Assembly (NCBI GenBank): GCA_003058525.1 | Contig: QBVD01000061.1 | Location: 1 to 64,000, forward strand | DNA from: a gamma proteobacterium symbiont of Ctena orbiculata | GTDB taxonomy: Bacteria; Pseudomonadota; Gammaproteobacteria; Chromatiales; Chromatiaceae | Length of the DNA: 64,000 bases | Reading direction: 5' to 3' | Shown here: one piece after another, positions 45,933 to 55,730 of the stretch | How the letters are laid out: the number at the start of each line of letters is the position of its first letter | Position numbering within the stretch: the first letter of the stretch is position 1 | Notes under the pieces: model-generated | Databases searched by the model: none | Told to the model about the DNA's origin: nothing | Seen by the model: the letters and a program-made list of their open reading frames with translations, nothing else | Position numbers and translations under genes: made by a program

Positions 45933-46396
45933 CACCGGCAGTCAACACCGCGAAAAAGGCAGGGATCAGGTTTCAGACCCATGCTTATGAACACGATTCG
46001 GCGCATCCATCCTATGGTATGGAAGCGGCTGAAAAGCTTGGTATTCCTCCTGAACGGGTATTCAAGACACTGGTGGTTAGGCTGGATGGCAGGGAATTGG
46101 CTGTGGCAGTAGTTCCAGTCTCGTCGCAGCTTGATCTGAAGGCGTTCGCAAAAACGGTGAATGTGAAGAAAGTTGCCATGGCCGATGCCAAGCAAGTGGA
46201 GCGAAGCACCGGCTATGTCTTGGGTGGTGTCAGTCCATTGGGCCAGAAAAAGCGCCTGTTAACCCTGATAGATCGTTCCGCTATCGATTTCCCCACGCTC
46301 TTCGTAAGTGCCGGACGACGCGGCCTGGAGATCGAATTGGCCGCTGATGATCTGTTGAAATTGTTGAATGCGCGCCTGGCGGAGATTGCCAAATGA
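45929..46396 (+). CDS. ybaK: Cys-tRNA(Pro)/Cys-tRNA(Cys) deacylase YbaK
   Basis: 155 residues. YbaK/EbsC fold: YGMEAAEKLGIPPERVFKTL with the conserved catalytic-site Lys in VFKTLVV (about 47), TGYVLGGVSPLGQKKRL (about 93-109) and a C-terminal FVSAGRRGLEIELAADDL. It hydrolyses Cys mis-charged onto tRNA-Pro in trans to ProRS. ATGA overlap with the PqiA-like gene. Confidence 0.93.
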   Translation: MTPAVNTAKKAGIRFQTHAYEHDSAHPSYGMEAAEKLGIPPERVFKTLVVRLDGRELAVAVVPVSSQLDLKAFAKTVNVKKVAMADAKQVERSTGYVLGGVSPLGQKKRLLTLIDRSAIDFPTLFVSAGRRGLEIELAADDLLKLLNARLAEIAK

Positions 46397-46580
46397 AAGC
46401 CCAGGCCAAGACAACCCGCAGGCAATTCCTCCGCAAACATATCCGGTTTATAAATGCCCCCTTCCCGGATTGTATTTTCCTTATGCAATCAACTAACCTG
46501 TCAATGTAAGCCATTAATAATTGAAACTTGACGCAAGTCCATTGCTAGAGTTTTACAAGCAACGCCCAAAGGTATTTGTG

Positions 46581-47654
46581 ATGACGATTGAGCGGCCGAT
46601 AATTGATAGCCGGGTATCCAATATTCGGGTATCCAGCACCCACAGATTGATTCGTCCTCTCGATCTGTTACAGGAGATGCCAATTGGTGACACCCTCTAT
46701 GAGCATGTGCTCGAGGTGCGCAACACCATTCATAACATCATAGCCGGCGATGACCAACGCCCATTGGTTATCGTCGGGCCCTGTTCGATACATGATCCAT
46801 CTGCGGCCATGGATTATGCCCAAAGACTCAAGCCATTGGCAGATGCGCTGAGTGACCGGTTGTATATTGTGATGCGAGTCTATTTTGAAAAGCCCCGCAC
46901 AACAATCGGCTGGAAAGGCTTGATCAATGATCCGGAGATGAACGGATCATTCGATATGGGTAAGGGTTTACACCTGGCGAGGAAACTGCTGCTAGATATC
47001 AATGCTCTCGGATTGGCTACGGCCACCGAGATTCTCGAGCCGTTCACACCGCAATATATCGGTGATCTGCTCGGTTGGGTGGCGATTGGGGCACGCACCA
47101 CAGAGAGCCAGACCCATCGCCAGATGGCATCCGGCCTGTCAGCGCCGGTGGGATTCAAAAATTCCACCGACGGTAACACCAAGGTTGCGGTTGATGCCAT
47201 GTTGTCCGCCGCCAGCTCGCATACCTTTCTGGGCATCAACGAGCACGGTGAAACCTCAATCGTTGAAACCACGGGCAATAGTGATACCCACCTGATCCTG
47301 CGGGGTGGCAGTCAAGGTGCGAATTATGATCAACAAGATGTGTTCAAGGCTGCGGAAATGCTGCGATCAAAGGCGCTCAATCCGAGATTGATGGTCGACT
47401 GTTCGCATGCCAATAGCGGAAAAAACTACACACGTCAGGTTATGGTTTGGGACAATCTCATAGCGCAGATCTGCCGGGCAAGAAGTGATGGTGAACCGTC
47501 TTATATTCTGGGGGCGATGCTGGAGAGCCATATCAACGCCGGTCGACAGGATATCAAGGGCGATCTGGACTATGGTGTATCGGTCACGGATGCCTGTATC
47601 GACTGGAAAACCACGGAACAGTTATTGCGGCGCGGCTATCAGGAGTTGGGTTGA
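46581..47654 (+). CDS. 3-deoxy-7-phosphoheptulonate (DAHP) synthase, type I (AroG/F/H class)
   Basis: 357 residues, as in E. coli AroG (350). LVIVGPCSIHDPSAAMDYA (about 62-80), RTTIGWKGLINDP, GARTTESQTHRQMASGLSAP, RGGSQGANYD and DCSHANSGKNY are the type I signature segments covering PEP, erythrose-4-phosphate and metal sites. First step of the shikimate pathway. Feedback type (Phe, Tyr or Trp) cannot be told by eye. The ATG at 46581 has AAAGG 9 nt upstream; an upstream TTG is rejected. Confidence 0.93.
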   Translation: MTIERPIIDSRVSNIRVSSTHRLIRPLDLLQEMPIGDTLYEHVLEVRNTIHNIIAGDDQRPLVIVGPCSIHDPSAAMDYAQRLKPLADALSDRLYIVMRVYFEKPRTTIGWKGLINDPEMNGSFDMGKGLHLARKLLLDINALGLATATEILEPFTPQYIGDLLGWVAIGARTTESQTHRQMASGLSAPVGFKNSTDGNTKVAVDAMLSAASSHTFLGINEHGETSIVETTGNSDTHLILRGGSQGANYDQQDVFKAAEMLRSKALNPRLMVDCSHANSGKNYTRQVMVWDNLIAQICRARSDGEPSYILGAMLESHINAGRQDIKGDLDYGVSVTDACIDWKTTEQLLRRGYQELG

Positions 47655-47706
47655 GTGCTGATTGGCCATGTGACTGATGAGAACGGGCACCGGATGAATA
47701 TTGAAA

Positions 47707-47784
47707 ATGAAAACAAGCGTGGGCCCAGCAGTCGCTATAATGTTGCTCGTTTTTTTTAATGGTTGTTATTCCAGTCATCAATAG
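47707..47784 (+). pseudogene. Detached lipoprotein signal peptide ending in an in-frame TAG
   Basis: An ATG at 47707 encodes 25 residues: a Lys near the start, the hydrophobic AVAIMLLVFF and NGCYSSHQ, which reads as a lipobox with Cys at 20. It then meets TAG at 47782-47784. The frame continues without another stop (E-A-S-I) into the GTG start of the SGNH-like gene at 47797. The two look like one lipoprotein gene broken by a nonsense codon. Evidence is position and frame only; the upstream ribosome binding site is weak. Confidence 0.5.
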
Positions 47785-47796
47785 GAGGCATCAATA

Positions 47797-48555
47797 GTGC
47801 CGCAGTCATTGGAGAAGGATTTGCAAACCCTGGCAGATGTAAGGGTTTTTTTTGGGCATCAATCCGTCGGCAGAAACATTATCGCCGGTATAGAGGAACT
47901 ATCAGGGGATTATCAAGAGATCGATTTGAATATAACGGGGAATAGTGCTGAGGTCGGTGGTGCCTCCGGTTGTCTGCTGCATACCGCGGTGGGCAAGAAT
48001 ACCGATCCGCTTAGTAAATGTGTCGATTTTGGCAGGATCCTCGATCAGCAGCTGACCGGAAAGATCGATTACGCGCTGTTGAAATTTTGCTATATCGATA
48101 TCAACCGTGATTCTGATGTGACAAAGTTATTCGAAGACTTCAAACGAACCATGGATGATCTTATAGACAGGCATCCCGAGATTACTTTCATACATGCCAC
48201 GGTGCCGCTCAGACACTCTCCCGGCGGACTGGGGGTCTGGATAAGAGAACTTCTTGGAAGGCCCAACAACAGTAAACTGGACAATATCAAGCGCAACCAA
48301 TTCAATCACTTACTGCGTACCCACTACACTCAATCACCCTTCGTGGATATTGCGGCAAGCGAATCCACCTATCCCGATGGTAAAAGGGAGACGTTCAAAA
48401 TGGATGGCCAGACCTATTATTCACTGATCGGGGAGTATACCGATGACGGCGGACATTTGAATGAAAATGGGCGTCGCCGGATAGCCTCTGCATTCGTCCA
48501 TGAGCTTGCGCAGATTATTCGCAACCATCCCAGTATAGATCCAGGCAGGGCCTAA
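47797..48555 (+). CDS. SGNH-hydrolase-like protein
   Basis: 252 residues from a GTG with AGGAGG 8 nt upstream. RVFFGHQSVGRNIIAG (about 16-31) replaces the usual GDS block and is characteristic of a GHQSVG-type subset of SGNH-like proteins. YALLKFCYIDINRDSD, FIHATVPLRHSP and the C-terminal DDGGHLNENGRRRIA (Asp/His block V) follow. As read it has no signal peptide, but an in-frame lipoprotein signal lies just upstream behind a TAG (47707-47784). Either the present protein is cytoplasmic or the gene is a recent pseudogene of an exported lipoprotein. Confidence 0.72.
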   Translation: MPQSLEKDLQTLADVRVFFGHQSVGRNIIAGIEELSGDYQEIDLNITGNSAEVGGASGCLLHTAVGKNTDPLSKCVDFGRILDQQLTGKIDYALLKFCYIDINRDSDVTKLFEDFKRTMDDLIDRHPEITFIHATVPLRHSPGGLGVWIRELLGRPNNSKLDNIKRNQFNHLLRTHYTQSPFVDIAASESTYPDGKRETFKMDGQTYYSLIGEYTDDGGHLNENGRRRIASAFVHELAQIIRNHPSIDPGRA

Positions 48556-48895
48556 AAACTTCCATCCCGGCGCAGTCAATCTTGGCAATAGACCGACTAC
48601 ATGCGATTGATGGCTTGCAGCGAAAATGTTTCACACACAGCACGAGTTTCACGCTCTTGTTCAGTGTTTCCAGGGCTCAAGATTCTTATATTCGGAAAGG
48701 AGATCAATCTCTCTTAGGGCTTAGGAATCCAATCCCTGGACTGTTCAAGCAAGTCTTGCAGGTGCCGATATGTCTGAATGTGTGTGTCGATGGAGCGGAA
48801 GATCTTGATCGAGCAACGAGTGTCGGCACAATTGAGTAAGCATCTCCCGGGTGGAGAAGGATAGATTGAGTGGTTCCCCGAGGTAACAACAAATT
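48556..48895 (+). other. 340-bp intergenic region, no gene recognised
   Basis: A short frame from 48582 lacks a ribosome binding site and protein-like composition. An AAAGGAGAT at about 48698 is followed by no suitable start. GAGG near 48880 serves the coiled-coil gene downstream. Nothing else is supported. Confidence 0.3.
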
Positions 48896-49786
48896 ATGAT
48901 ACCTGATCACGATACTGATGCCTTGCAGGCCGATATCTCCTCTCTGGAAAGCAAGCGGCAAATTCTCAAACAGATCGTCGATATCACCAAGGCGATCGAG
49001 AATATGCAGGATAGTCTCAATGCCGTGTTGGTGCTTGGTGTCGACTCCAAGGATATACCGGAGGATGCACTCAACCTTTACAGCTCACTGAGCGACAATC
49101 TGCGCAACCTGCCGGTCAACAGGATTAAGGAGTATTTCAACAATCTTGAGTTGATTGTTAAGGGGCAGTTGGACAAGATTCTGCGCTACTCCGGCCTCGA
49201 TTTTTCCGATAATGAGGGTATCGAATTTATCTCACTTTCCAGTGACGAGAGCGAAATCAATCCCTTTGATCTGCTCGATGAATTCAAGCGCACGGCACAA
49301 ACCGCGGTTTCTTTAAGGGTATTGCTGCGCAAGCGCGGGGCTGCCACACCCGGATCACCGGTTCCCGTCTCACCGGCAACCATAAAATCTCAACTTCGGC
49401 AGTTGGAAAATCAGGAGAACCGGCAACGCTCCAAGGCCAGGGAGAAGATTCTCGAGATGCAGGAAGATGTCAAGGGAATGCTTGAAAACCCCAACTACCC
49501 CGATGGTATGAAACAGATGTTAAGAGGCGTCGTTGCCAATCTGGATAGGGATGTCAAACTGCTGGAGAAGGGTGTATCCCTGAATAAACTGAGCTTTGTC
49601 CTGAAGTCGGAAGATGTCGTGAGTGTGGAGGAGCCGAATATAGAACTTGAAGAGATCGAAGTAATCGAGATTGGCGGTGTTGAAGAGGATGCGGCGGATA
49701 TGAGCTTTTCCGCTGCAGCCAGCCGTTGGCTCAACAGCCCTTGGGATGTCACCTGGGGTGATGTTACCAATGACAAAAAGTCGTGA
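48896..49786 (+). CDS. Coiled-coil hypothetical protein
   Basis: 296 residues, no signal peptide or membrane segment. An N-terminal coiled coil (ISSLESKRQILKQIVDITKAI, about 11-45), a mostly helical middle, a Pro/Ser linker (TPGSPVPVSPATIKSQ), a second coiled coil (about 165-215), then an acidic C-terminus ending in SRWLNSPWDVTWGDV. The Trp-rich acidic tail could be a docking peptide. No family recognised; GAGG lies upstream. The gene stands alone before maeB. Confidence 0.7.
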   Translation: MIPDHDTDALQADISSLESKRQILKQIVDITKAIENMQDSLNAVLVLGVDSKDIPEDALNLYSSLSDNLRNLPVNRIKEYFNNLELIVKGQLDKILRYSGLDFSDNEGIEFISLSSDESEINPFDLLDEFKRTAQTAVSLRVLLRKRGAATPGSPVPVSPATIKSQLRQLENQENRQRSKAREKILEMQEDVKGMLENPNYPDGMKQMLRGVVANLDRDVKLLEKGVSLNKLSFVLKSEDVVSVEEPNIELEEIEVIEIGGVEEDAADMSFSAAASRWLNSPWDVTWGDVTNDKKS

Positions 49787-49970
49787 TAGGTAATTACCCC
49801 TGCACCATTCAAACTGGACAATCCATCTTACTACTGGTTTAATGTCAATATATTAATAGTACTGCTGTCTAGTATTTATCCAGTAAATACTTACTATAGT
49901 TCAACTATTGTTTAACCCTCGGCTACACTCTACTGAATCACTGACCACCTGAATCGAGGACAATCACTTT

Positions 49971-52250
49971 ATGCTTCAAGAGTTGAGACAGGCAGCGCTC
50001 GACTATCATCGCTTTCCCAAACCAGGCAAGCTTGAAATCAAGGCCACCAAACCGATGGCCAACCAGAGAGATTTGGCACTCGCCTATTCACCTGGTGTAG
50101 CTGTCGCCTGTGAAGAGATTGAAGCGGATCCCAATAAAGCGGCGGACTATACCGCCCGGGGCAATCTGGTGGCTGTCGTCAGTAATGGTACGGCGGTTCT
50201 CGGTCTCGGCTCTATCGGCAGTCTAGCCTCCAAACCGGTGATGGAAGGCAAGGCGGTACTGTTCAAGCAGTTTGCCGATATCGATGTCTTCGATATCGAA
50301 ATCGATGAACAGGATCCCCAACTCTTCATAGAAACGGTGGCTCGGCTGGAACCCAGTTTCGGTGGCATCAATCTGGAAGATATCAAGGCACCCGATTGCT
50401 TCATTATTGAGAAGGCGCTCAAGGAGCGCATGAATATCCCGGTGTTCCATGACGATCAGCATGGCACTGCGATTGTGGTTTGTGCCGCAATTCTAAACGG
50501 TCTCAAGCTGGTGGGTAAGGCAATCGAGGAGGTCAGGCTGGTGACCGCAGGTGCGGGTGCAGCTGCTCTGGCATGCCTCGGATTGCTGATCGACATGGGG
50601 ATGAAAAGGGAGCATATCATCGTCACCGATGTCGCCGGTGTGGTCTATAAAGGCAGGGCCGGTGATATGGATCCCTACAAGAGCGCCTATCTCGCCGATA
50701 CCCCTCATCGTACTTTGGAGCAGGCCCTGGAAGGGGCCGATATATTTTTGGGGCTATCCGCAGCCGGTGTGCTGAAAGCGGAATGGCTACCGAAGATGGC
50801 GGCCGATCCTCTCATCCTGGCGCTGGCAAATCCGACCCCGGAGGTAATGCCTGAAGAGGCGAAGGCAGTCCGGCCGGATGCGATCCTGGCGACTGGCCGT
50901 ACTGACTATCCCAACCAGGTCAATAATGTTCTCTGTTTTCCATTCCTGTTTCGCGGAGCCCTCGACGTGGGGGCGAGCGAGATCAATCGTGATATGAAAT
51001 TGGCCTGTGTACGCGCGATTGCCGAGATGGCTCACGTGGAGTCCTCTGATGTGGTGCGTTCCGCCTATGGCGGTCAAAAATTGCAGTTTGGACCAGAGTA
51101 TCTGATTCCGAAACCGTTTGATCCACGTTTGATGGAAAACGTGCCCTATGCTGTTGCGGTTGCGGCAATGGAGTCAGGGGTTGCGCAACGACCGATAGTC
51201 GACCTGGAGAACTATCGTAACCGCTTGCAGCAGAGGGTCTTTCGATCCAGCATTACCATGCGTCCGGTGTTTGAGCGGGCACGTGATGAGTTGCGGCGGG
51301 TGGTTTATGCCGAGGGTGAGGAGGAGCGTATCCTCGAGGTGGCTCAACAGGCGATTGATCAGGGAATTGCCATACCTGTCCTGATTGGCCGGCGTGAGAT
51401 CATTAATAAACGTATCGCCTCCCTTGGCTTGAGGATGCAGGAAGGGGCCGATTTCGAACTTCTTGACCCATTTGATAATCCCCGCTTCGAAAGTTATGCC
51501 GAGACCTTGTTTGATCAGGTTCAGCGACGGGGCTATTCACCCAAGGAGGCGCGTAATATACTGCGGCAAAACTATACTGTACTGGCGTCCGTGGTGGTGG
51601 CATCAGGCGATGCCGATGCCATGATCTGCGGCACGGTAGGCCGATATTGGACCCATATCGACTATGTGCGTGAGATTATCGGCACCGAGAACGGCATCAA
51701 TAAACTCACCTCCATGAATGCCCTTGTATTACAGTCCGGTACGCTGTTCATGGCGGATGCCTATGTACAGGAGGATCCCTCGGCAGAGGATATTGCAGAA
51801 ATCGTCTCGCTCTGTGTTGAAGAGGTATTGTGGTTCGGTATCGAGCCCAAGGTTGCGCTGGTTTCCCACTCAAACTTCGGTAGTCACGATTCTGCTTCAG
51901 CGGTTAAAATGCGTCAAGCATTGGCAATGGTTCGCAAAAGTATGTCCGAGCTGGAAATCGAGGGTGAGATGCATGCCGATCTGGCGTTGTCTGAACAGTT
52001 ACGTTTTGTTCGCTTCCCCAAATCACGGCTCAGGGACCGGGCGAATCTGCTGATCATGCCTAATCAGGATGCAGCCAATGTGGCATTCAATATGTTGAAA
52101 GTGCTCGGTGATGGGATCGCTATCGGGCCGATTCTGATAGGCTGTGCGAAATCGGCCCATGTGGTCACACCCAGTATCAGCGTACGTGGTTTATTGAACA
52201 TGACTGCACTCGCTTCCGTACGCGCCAGTTGTATGATGCGCAAGGACTGA
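49971..52250 (+). CDS. maeB: NADP-dependent malic enzyme with phosphotransacetylase-like domain
   Basis: 759 residues, as in E. coli MaeB. Malic enzyme half (about 1-425): [16 protein letters not shown], then [20 protein letters not shown] and [10 protein letters not shown] for dinucleotide binding. The C-terminal half (about 430-759) is a phosphate acetyltransferase-like domain ([51 protein letters not shown]) that is usually regulatory rather than catalytic. Converts malate to pyruvate plus CO2 and NADPH. GAGGACAATCACTTT precedes the ATG. Upstream of the sdh operon but separated by 123 bp. Confidence 0.94.
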   Translation: MLQELRQAALDYHRFPKPGKLEIKATKPMANQRDLALAYSPGVAVACEEIEADPNKAADYTARGNLVAVVSNGTAVLGLGSIGSLASKPVMEGKAVLFKQFADIDVFDIEIDEQDPQLFIETVARLEPSFGGINLEDIKAPDCFIIEKALKERMNIPVFHDDQHGTAIVVCAAILNGLKLVGKAIEEVRLVTAGAGAAALACLGLLIDMGMKREHIIVTDVAGVVYKGRAGDMDPYKSAYLADTPHRTLEQALEGADIFLGLSAAGVLKAEWLPKMAADPLILALANPTPEVMPEEAKAVRPDAILATGRTDYPNQVNNVLCFPFLFRGALDVGASEINRDMKLACVRAIAEMAHVESSDVVRSAYGGQKLQFGPEYLIPKPFDPRLMENVPYAVAVAAMESGVAQRPIVDLENYRNRLQQRVFRSSITMRPVFERARDELRRVVYAEGEEERILEVAQQAIDQGIAIPVLIGRREIINKRIASLGLRMQEGADFELLDPFDNPRFESYAETLFDQVQRRGYSPKEARNILRQNYTVLASVVVASGDADAMICGTVGRYWTHIDYVREIIGTENGINKLTSMNALVLQSGTLFMADAYVQEDPSAEDIAEIVSLCVEEVLWFGIEPKVALVSHSNFGSHDSASAVKMRQALAMVRKSMSELEIEGEMHADLALSEQLRFVRFPKSRLRDRANLLIMPNQDAANVAFNMLKVLGDGIAIGPILIGCAKSAHVVTPSISVRGLLNMTALASVRASCMMRKD

Positions 52251-52373
52251 ATCATGATGCGATATTATTTGGAGTGAATCGGTACAATCATATTGCAGTG
52301 CAGGTTATCCTCAGAGCCCTATGCAGTTCGACTCTGATCTCATTTAACATGAACAGTATTGGAAAAGAGAAAC

Positions 52374-52754
52374 ATGCAAGAGACGAATCCGAGACCGGTC
52401 TTTCTCAATCTTTTTAAGATACGATTACCCATGGCCGGTATCATGTCGATCATTCATCGCGTTACCGGCGTGGTGATGGTGCTGGCGATCCCCCTTCTTA
52501 TATATCTCCTTGATCTTTCACTCAGCGGACCGGAAGGGTTTGCCGATGCCAAAGGGCTATTCGCCAGTGGTTTTGTGAAATTGATTCTGTTTCTCTTCCT
52601 GTGGGGGCTGATGCATCATTTCCTTGCTGGTATCCGCTATCTGCTGATCGATATCGATATCGGCGTTGAAAAACCGCTGTTTCGTCAAACCGCATGGGCG
52701 GTGACACTGGTTGCACCCGTGTTGGCGCTGATTCTAATGGGAGGTCTGTCATGA
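52374..52754 (+). CDS. sdhC: Succinate dehydrogenase cytochrome b556 subunit
   Basis: 126 residues with three membrane helices. N-terminal NPRPVFLNLFKIRLPMAGI and SIIHRVTGVVMVLA (quinone-site Ser and Arg region), then GLMHHFLAGIRYLLIDID with the candidate heme-ligand His. The ATG at 52374 has GGAAAAGAG upstream; one codon set further upstream (52359) is rejected. Overlaps sdhD by 4 bases (ATGA). Confidence 0.93.
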   Translation: MQETNPRPVFLNLFKIRLPMAGIMSIIHRVTGVVMVLAIPLLIYLLDLSLSGPEGFADAKGLFASGFVKLILFLFLWGLMHHFLAGIRYLLIDIDIGVEKPLFRQTAWAVTLVAPVLALILMGGLS

Positions 52755-53092
52755 GCCGTCGTGCGACTGGCCTGAGGGCCTGGTTTCTTCAGCGTGCAAC
52801 AGCAATCTATCTGTTGCTGTACATCATCTATGTATTGCAGCACATGATCGCCGATCCGCCGCAGGATTATCACGCATGGCAGGGATGGATTGCGCAACCC
52901 TTGGTCGGACTGGGGATCCTGCTTTTTTTCGCCTCCCTGTTGCTGCATGCCTGGGTCGGTTTCCGTGATGTATTGATCGACTATATCCACCCCACAGCAA
53001 TCAGAGTGACAGTACTGACGCTGCTTGGTTTTGTCCTGGTCGGCTGTGCGATATGGGTTCTGCAAATTATCTTTACGGCGACTGCCGCCTGA
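52751..53092 (+). CDS. sdhD: Succinate dehydrogenase membrane anchor subunit
   Basis: 113 residues, three membrane helices. RAWFLQRATAIYLLLYIIYVL at the start and LLLHAWVGFRDVLIDYIHP (heme-axis His and quinone-site Asp-Tyr region) identify SdhD. Starts within the sdhC stop codon, then 19 bp before sdhA. Together with SdhC it binds heme b and ubiquinone in complex II. Confidence 0.92.
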   Translation: MSRRATGLRAWFLQRATAIYLLLYIIYVLQHMIADPPQDYHAWQGWIAQPLVGLGILLFFASLLLHAWVGFRDVLIDYIHPTAIRVTVLTLLGFVLVGCAIWVLQIIFTATAA

Positions 53093-53111
53093 GACAAAGG
53101 TTAACTATAAG

Positions 53112-54872
53112 ATGGCACTGGAAAAGCAACGATTCGATACACTAATCATGGGAGCCGGCGGTGCGGGTTTGAATGCGGCCTTGCAACTTGCCAATGCAAA
53201 CCTCAAGGTTGCGGTAGTCTCCAAGGTATTTCCTACACGCTCCCACACTGTCGCAGCACAAGGCGGGGTGAATGCCGCCTTGGCCAACGTCCTGCCGGAT
53301 AACTGGCACTGGCACATGTTCGATACCGTGAAAGGCTCGGACTATCTCGGTGATCAGGATGCCATTGAGTATATGTGCCGTGAAGCGATTCCCACGGTTT
53401 ATGAACTGGAGCACAATGGCGTGCCGTTCTCCCGCCTGACCAACGGCAAGATCTATCAGCGTGCATTTGGCGGCCAGAGTCAGGACTTTGGTGGTGAACA
53501 GGCTGCACGAACCTGCGCCGCTGCCGACCGCACCGGCCACGCGATCTTACACACTCTGTATCAGCAGAATATCCGCGCCAAGACCCATTTCTATGACGAG
53601 TATTTTGCAGTTGACCTGGTCAGGGATGATGAGGGATATGTGTTGGGTGCCTTGGTATTGAACATCGCAACCGGAGAGCCGTTGTTGATCGAGTCAAAGA
53701 CCACGCTGCTGGCGACAGGGGGCTGCGGGCAGGTCTTCAGGACCACCAGTAACGCACATATCAACACAGGTGATGGCATGGCGATGGCGTTACGTGCCGG
53801 CCTGCCGTTGATGGATATGGAATTTTTCCAGTTTCACCCCACCGGCATTGCCGGTAAGGGCATGTTGATCACCGAGGGCGTGAGAGGTGAGGGCGGTTAT
53901 CTCATCAATAAAGATGGTGATCGTTTCATGGAAAAGTATGCCCCCAACGCAAAAGATCTCGCCAGTCGCGATGTGGTGGCGCGATCCATCGTAACCGAAG
54001 TGCGTGAAGGCAATGGTGTCGGTCCTGAAGCCGATCATGTATTGCTTAAGGTCAACCACCTGGGTGAGGAAGTCATCGCCAAGCGCTTGCCGGGTATCCG
54101 TGAGAGTTCCAAGATCTTTGCCGGTGTCGATCCGGTCAAAGATCCAATACCGGTATTTCCAACTGCCCACTACGTGATGGGCGGTATCCCCACCGACCGC
54201 TTCGGTCGGGTGATGCCTACCGCTGATGACGACGGCGACCATCTGCCGGGATTATATGCGGCCGGTGAGTGTGCCTGTGCGTCGGTGCACGGCGCCAATC
54301 GACTTGGTGGCAACTCCCTGCTCGATATCCTGGTATTTGGACGCCTGGCGGGGCACAACATCATCGAGTATGTGAAAGAGAATACTGCCCGTCGGCCACT
54401 TGACGAAGCGAGTGTGGATAAGGCTGTGTCGCGGTTGCAGCGTTGGGATGCCAAGGGTGACGGCATCACGGTAAGCCAATTGCGCAACGAGTTTCGCAAG
54501 ACCATGGAGGATCATGCCGGCGTATTCCGTGTCGAGGATATGATGACGGACGGTGTCGAAAAGGTGAAACAGTTACGGGAAAAATTGAGTGAAGTCCGAT
54601 TGACGGACCACTCCTCCACCTTCAACACCAATCGTACCGAGGCCTTGGAACTGGAGAACCTGATCGATGTGGGACTGTCGATCGCAGTATCCGCTTTGCA
54701 CCGCAAGGAGAGTCGTGGCGCTCATTCGCGTCCCGATTATCCGAAACGCGATGATGTGGATTGGATGAAACATACCCTCTATTGGAAGGAGAATGACAGG
54801 CTCGATTACAAAGGTGTTCGGGCTCAGCCTTTGACCGTTGAGAGTTTTCCGCCGAAAGAAAGAGTTTACTGA
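53112..54872 (+). CDS. sdhA: Succinate dehydrogenase flavoprotein subunit
   Basis: 586 residues. FAD-binding DTLIMGAGGAGLNAAL (about 10-25), RSHTVAAQGGVNAAL with the His that covalently carries FAD, active-site HPTGIAGKGMLITEGVRGEG (about 237-256) and GECACASVHGANRLGGNSLLD (about 390). Oxidises succinate to fumarate. The start is the ATG at 53112 (MALEKQRFD); an upstream extension runs through sdhD. Separated from sdhB by an unusual 141-bp spacer containing inverted heptanucleotide repeats. Confidence 0.95.
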   Translation: MALEKQRFDTLIMGAGGAGLNAALQLANANLKVAVVSKVFPTRSHTVAAQGGVNAALANVLPDNWHWHMFDTVKGSDYLGDQDAIEYMCREAIPTVYELEHNGVPFSRLTNGKIYQRAFGGQSQDFGGEQAARTCAAADRTGHAILHTLYQQNIRAKTHFYDEYFAVDLVRDDEGYVLGALVLNIATGEPLLIESKTTLLATGGCGQVFRTTSNAHINTGDGMAMALRAGLPLMDMEFFQFHPTGIAGKGMLITEGVRGEGGYLINKDGDRFMEKYAPNAKDLASRDVVARSIVTEVREGNGVGPEADHVLLKVNHLGEEVIAKRLPGIRESSKIFAGVDPVKDPIPVFPTAHYVMGGIPTDRFGRVMPTADDDGDHLPGLYAAGECACASVHGANRLGGNSLLDILVFGRLAGHNIIEYVKENTARRPLDEASVDKAVSRLQRWDAKGDGITVSQLRNEFRKTMEDHAGVFRVEDMMTDGVEKVKQLREKLSEVRLTDHSSTFNTNRTEALELENLIDVGLSIAVSALHRKESRGAHSRPDYPKRDDVDWMKHTLYWKENDRLDYKGVRAQPLTVESFPPKERVY

Positions 54873-54874
54873 AG

Positions 54875-54994
54875 AGTTTTGAGTTATGAGTTTTTAGCTT
54901 TGAGTTGATGTGGTGCTCGAGTGCGGACAGTATCGATAAAGTCATCAGCTTAGCGAATACCACAACTCAAAACTTCACTCAAAACTAAAAACTC
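54875..54994. repeat. Inverted arrays of 7-bp repeats between sdhA and sdhB
   Basis: Immediately after sdhA, five consecutive heptamers GAGTTTT / GAGTTAT / GAGTTTT / TAGCTTT / GAGTTGA occupy 54875-54909. About 55 bp later the complement arrangement, AACTCAA / AACTTCA / CTCAAAA / CTAAAAA / CTC, occupies 54964-54994. The two arrays can pair into a long imperfect stem. The sequence is unlike the flanking genes. Possible roles are mRNA processing or stability control between sdhA and sdhB, or a heptad repeat family of mobile origin. Confidence 0.75.
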
Positions 54995-55013
54995 GAAGCA
55001 ACGAGGATTTGTA

Positions 55014-55706
55014 ATGAAATTCAGTGTCTACCGATATAATCCTGAAACAGACAACGAACCTTATATGCAGGATTTCGAGGTTGAGCAACGTCAGGGAATG
55101 ATGTTGCGTGATGCCTTGTTGGCGATTCAGTCACAGGATGAGTCCTTTACCTTCAGGCACTCTTGTGGTGAGGGTGTTTGTGGTTCGGATGGCGTGAATG
55201 TCAACGGCAGCAACAAACTTGCCTGCATTACAGCATTGACGGAACTGAAGGAACCGGTGGTTGTCAGGCCCTTTCCCGGTCGTCCCGTGGTTCGTGATCT
55301 GGTGGTGGACATGAGTCAGTTCTATGCCCAATACAAGCAGGTCGATCCCTGGCTGATTCGCAAGGATCCCTTGCCTGAACAGGAGATCCTCCAGTCTCCG
55401 GAAGAGAGAAATCAACTCGATGGTCTCTACGAGTGCATCATGTGCGGTTGTTGTTCTACATCCTGTCCTTCTTTCTGGTGGAACCCTGACAAATTCCTTG
55501 GCCCACAAGCATTATTGAGCGCATGCCGTTTTCTGGCCGATAGTCGTGACCAGGCTAAAGAGGAGCGACTCGACAAGCTTGAGGGACCCTATAAACTGTT
55601 TCGCTGCCATACCATCATGAACTGTGTGGAGGCATGTCCGAAAGAACTGAATCCCACCAAGGCTATTGGTCATATCAAGGCCATCATGCTGAAGGATGCC
55701 ATCTGA
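55014..55706 (+). CDS. sdhB: Succinate dehydrogenase iron-sulfur subunit
   Basis: 230 residues. 2Fe-2S ligands in CGEGVCGSDGVNVNGSNKLA and its following Cys (about 49-69), 4Fe-4S ligands in CIMCGCCSTSCPSFWW (about 141-156) and 3Fe-4S ligands in CHTIMNCVEACPKELNPTKA (about 201-220). Passes electrons from SdhA to quinone. GAGG precedes the ATG. Confidence 0.95.
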   Translation: MKFSVYRYNPETDNEPYMQDFEVEQRQGMMLRDALLAIQSQDESFTFRHSCGEGVCGSDGVNVNGSNKLACITALTELKEPVVVRPFPGRPVVRDLVVDMSQFYAQYKQVDPWLIRKDPLPEQEILQSPEERNQLDGLYECIMCGCCSTSCPSFWWNPDKFLGPQALLSACRFLADSRDQAKEERLDKLEGPYKLFRCHTIMNCVEACPKELNPTKAIGHIKAIMLKDAI

Positions 55707-55730
55707 ATCTGCATTCGTTTGGTGAATAGC

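Noticed and set aside
48582..48839. 85-residue open frame between the SGNH-like and coiled-coil genes
   Set aside because: No ribosome binding site, mixed composition and no recognisable motif.
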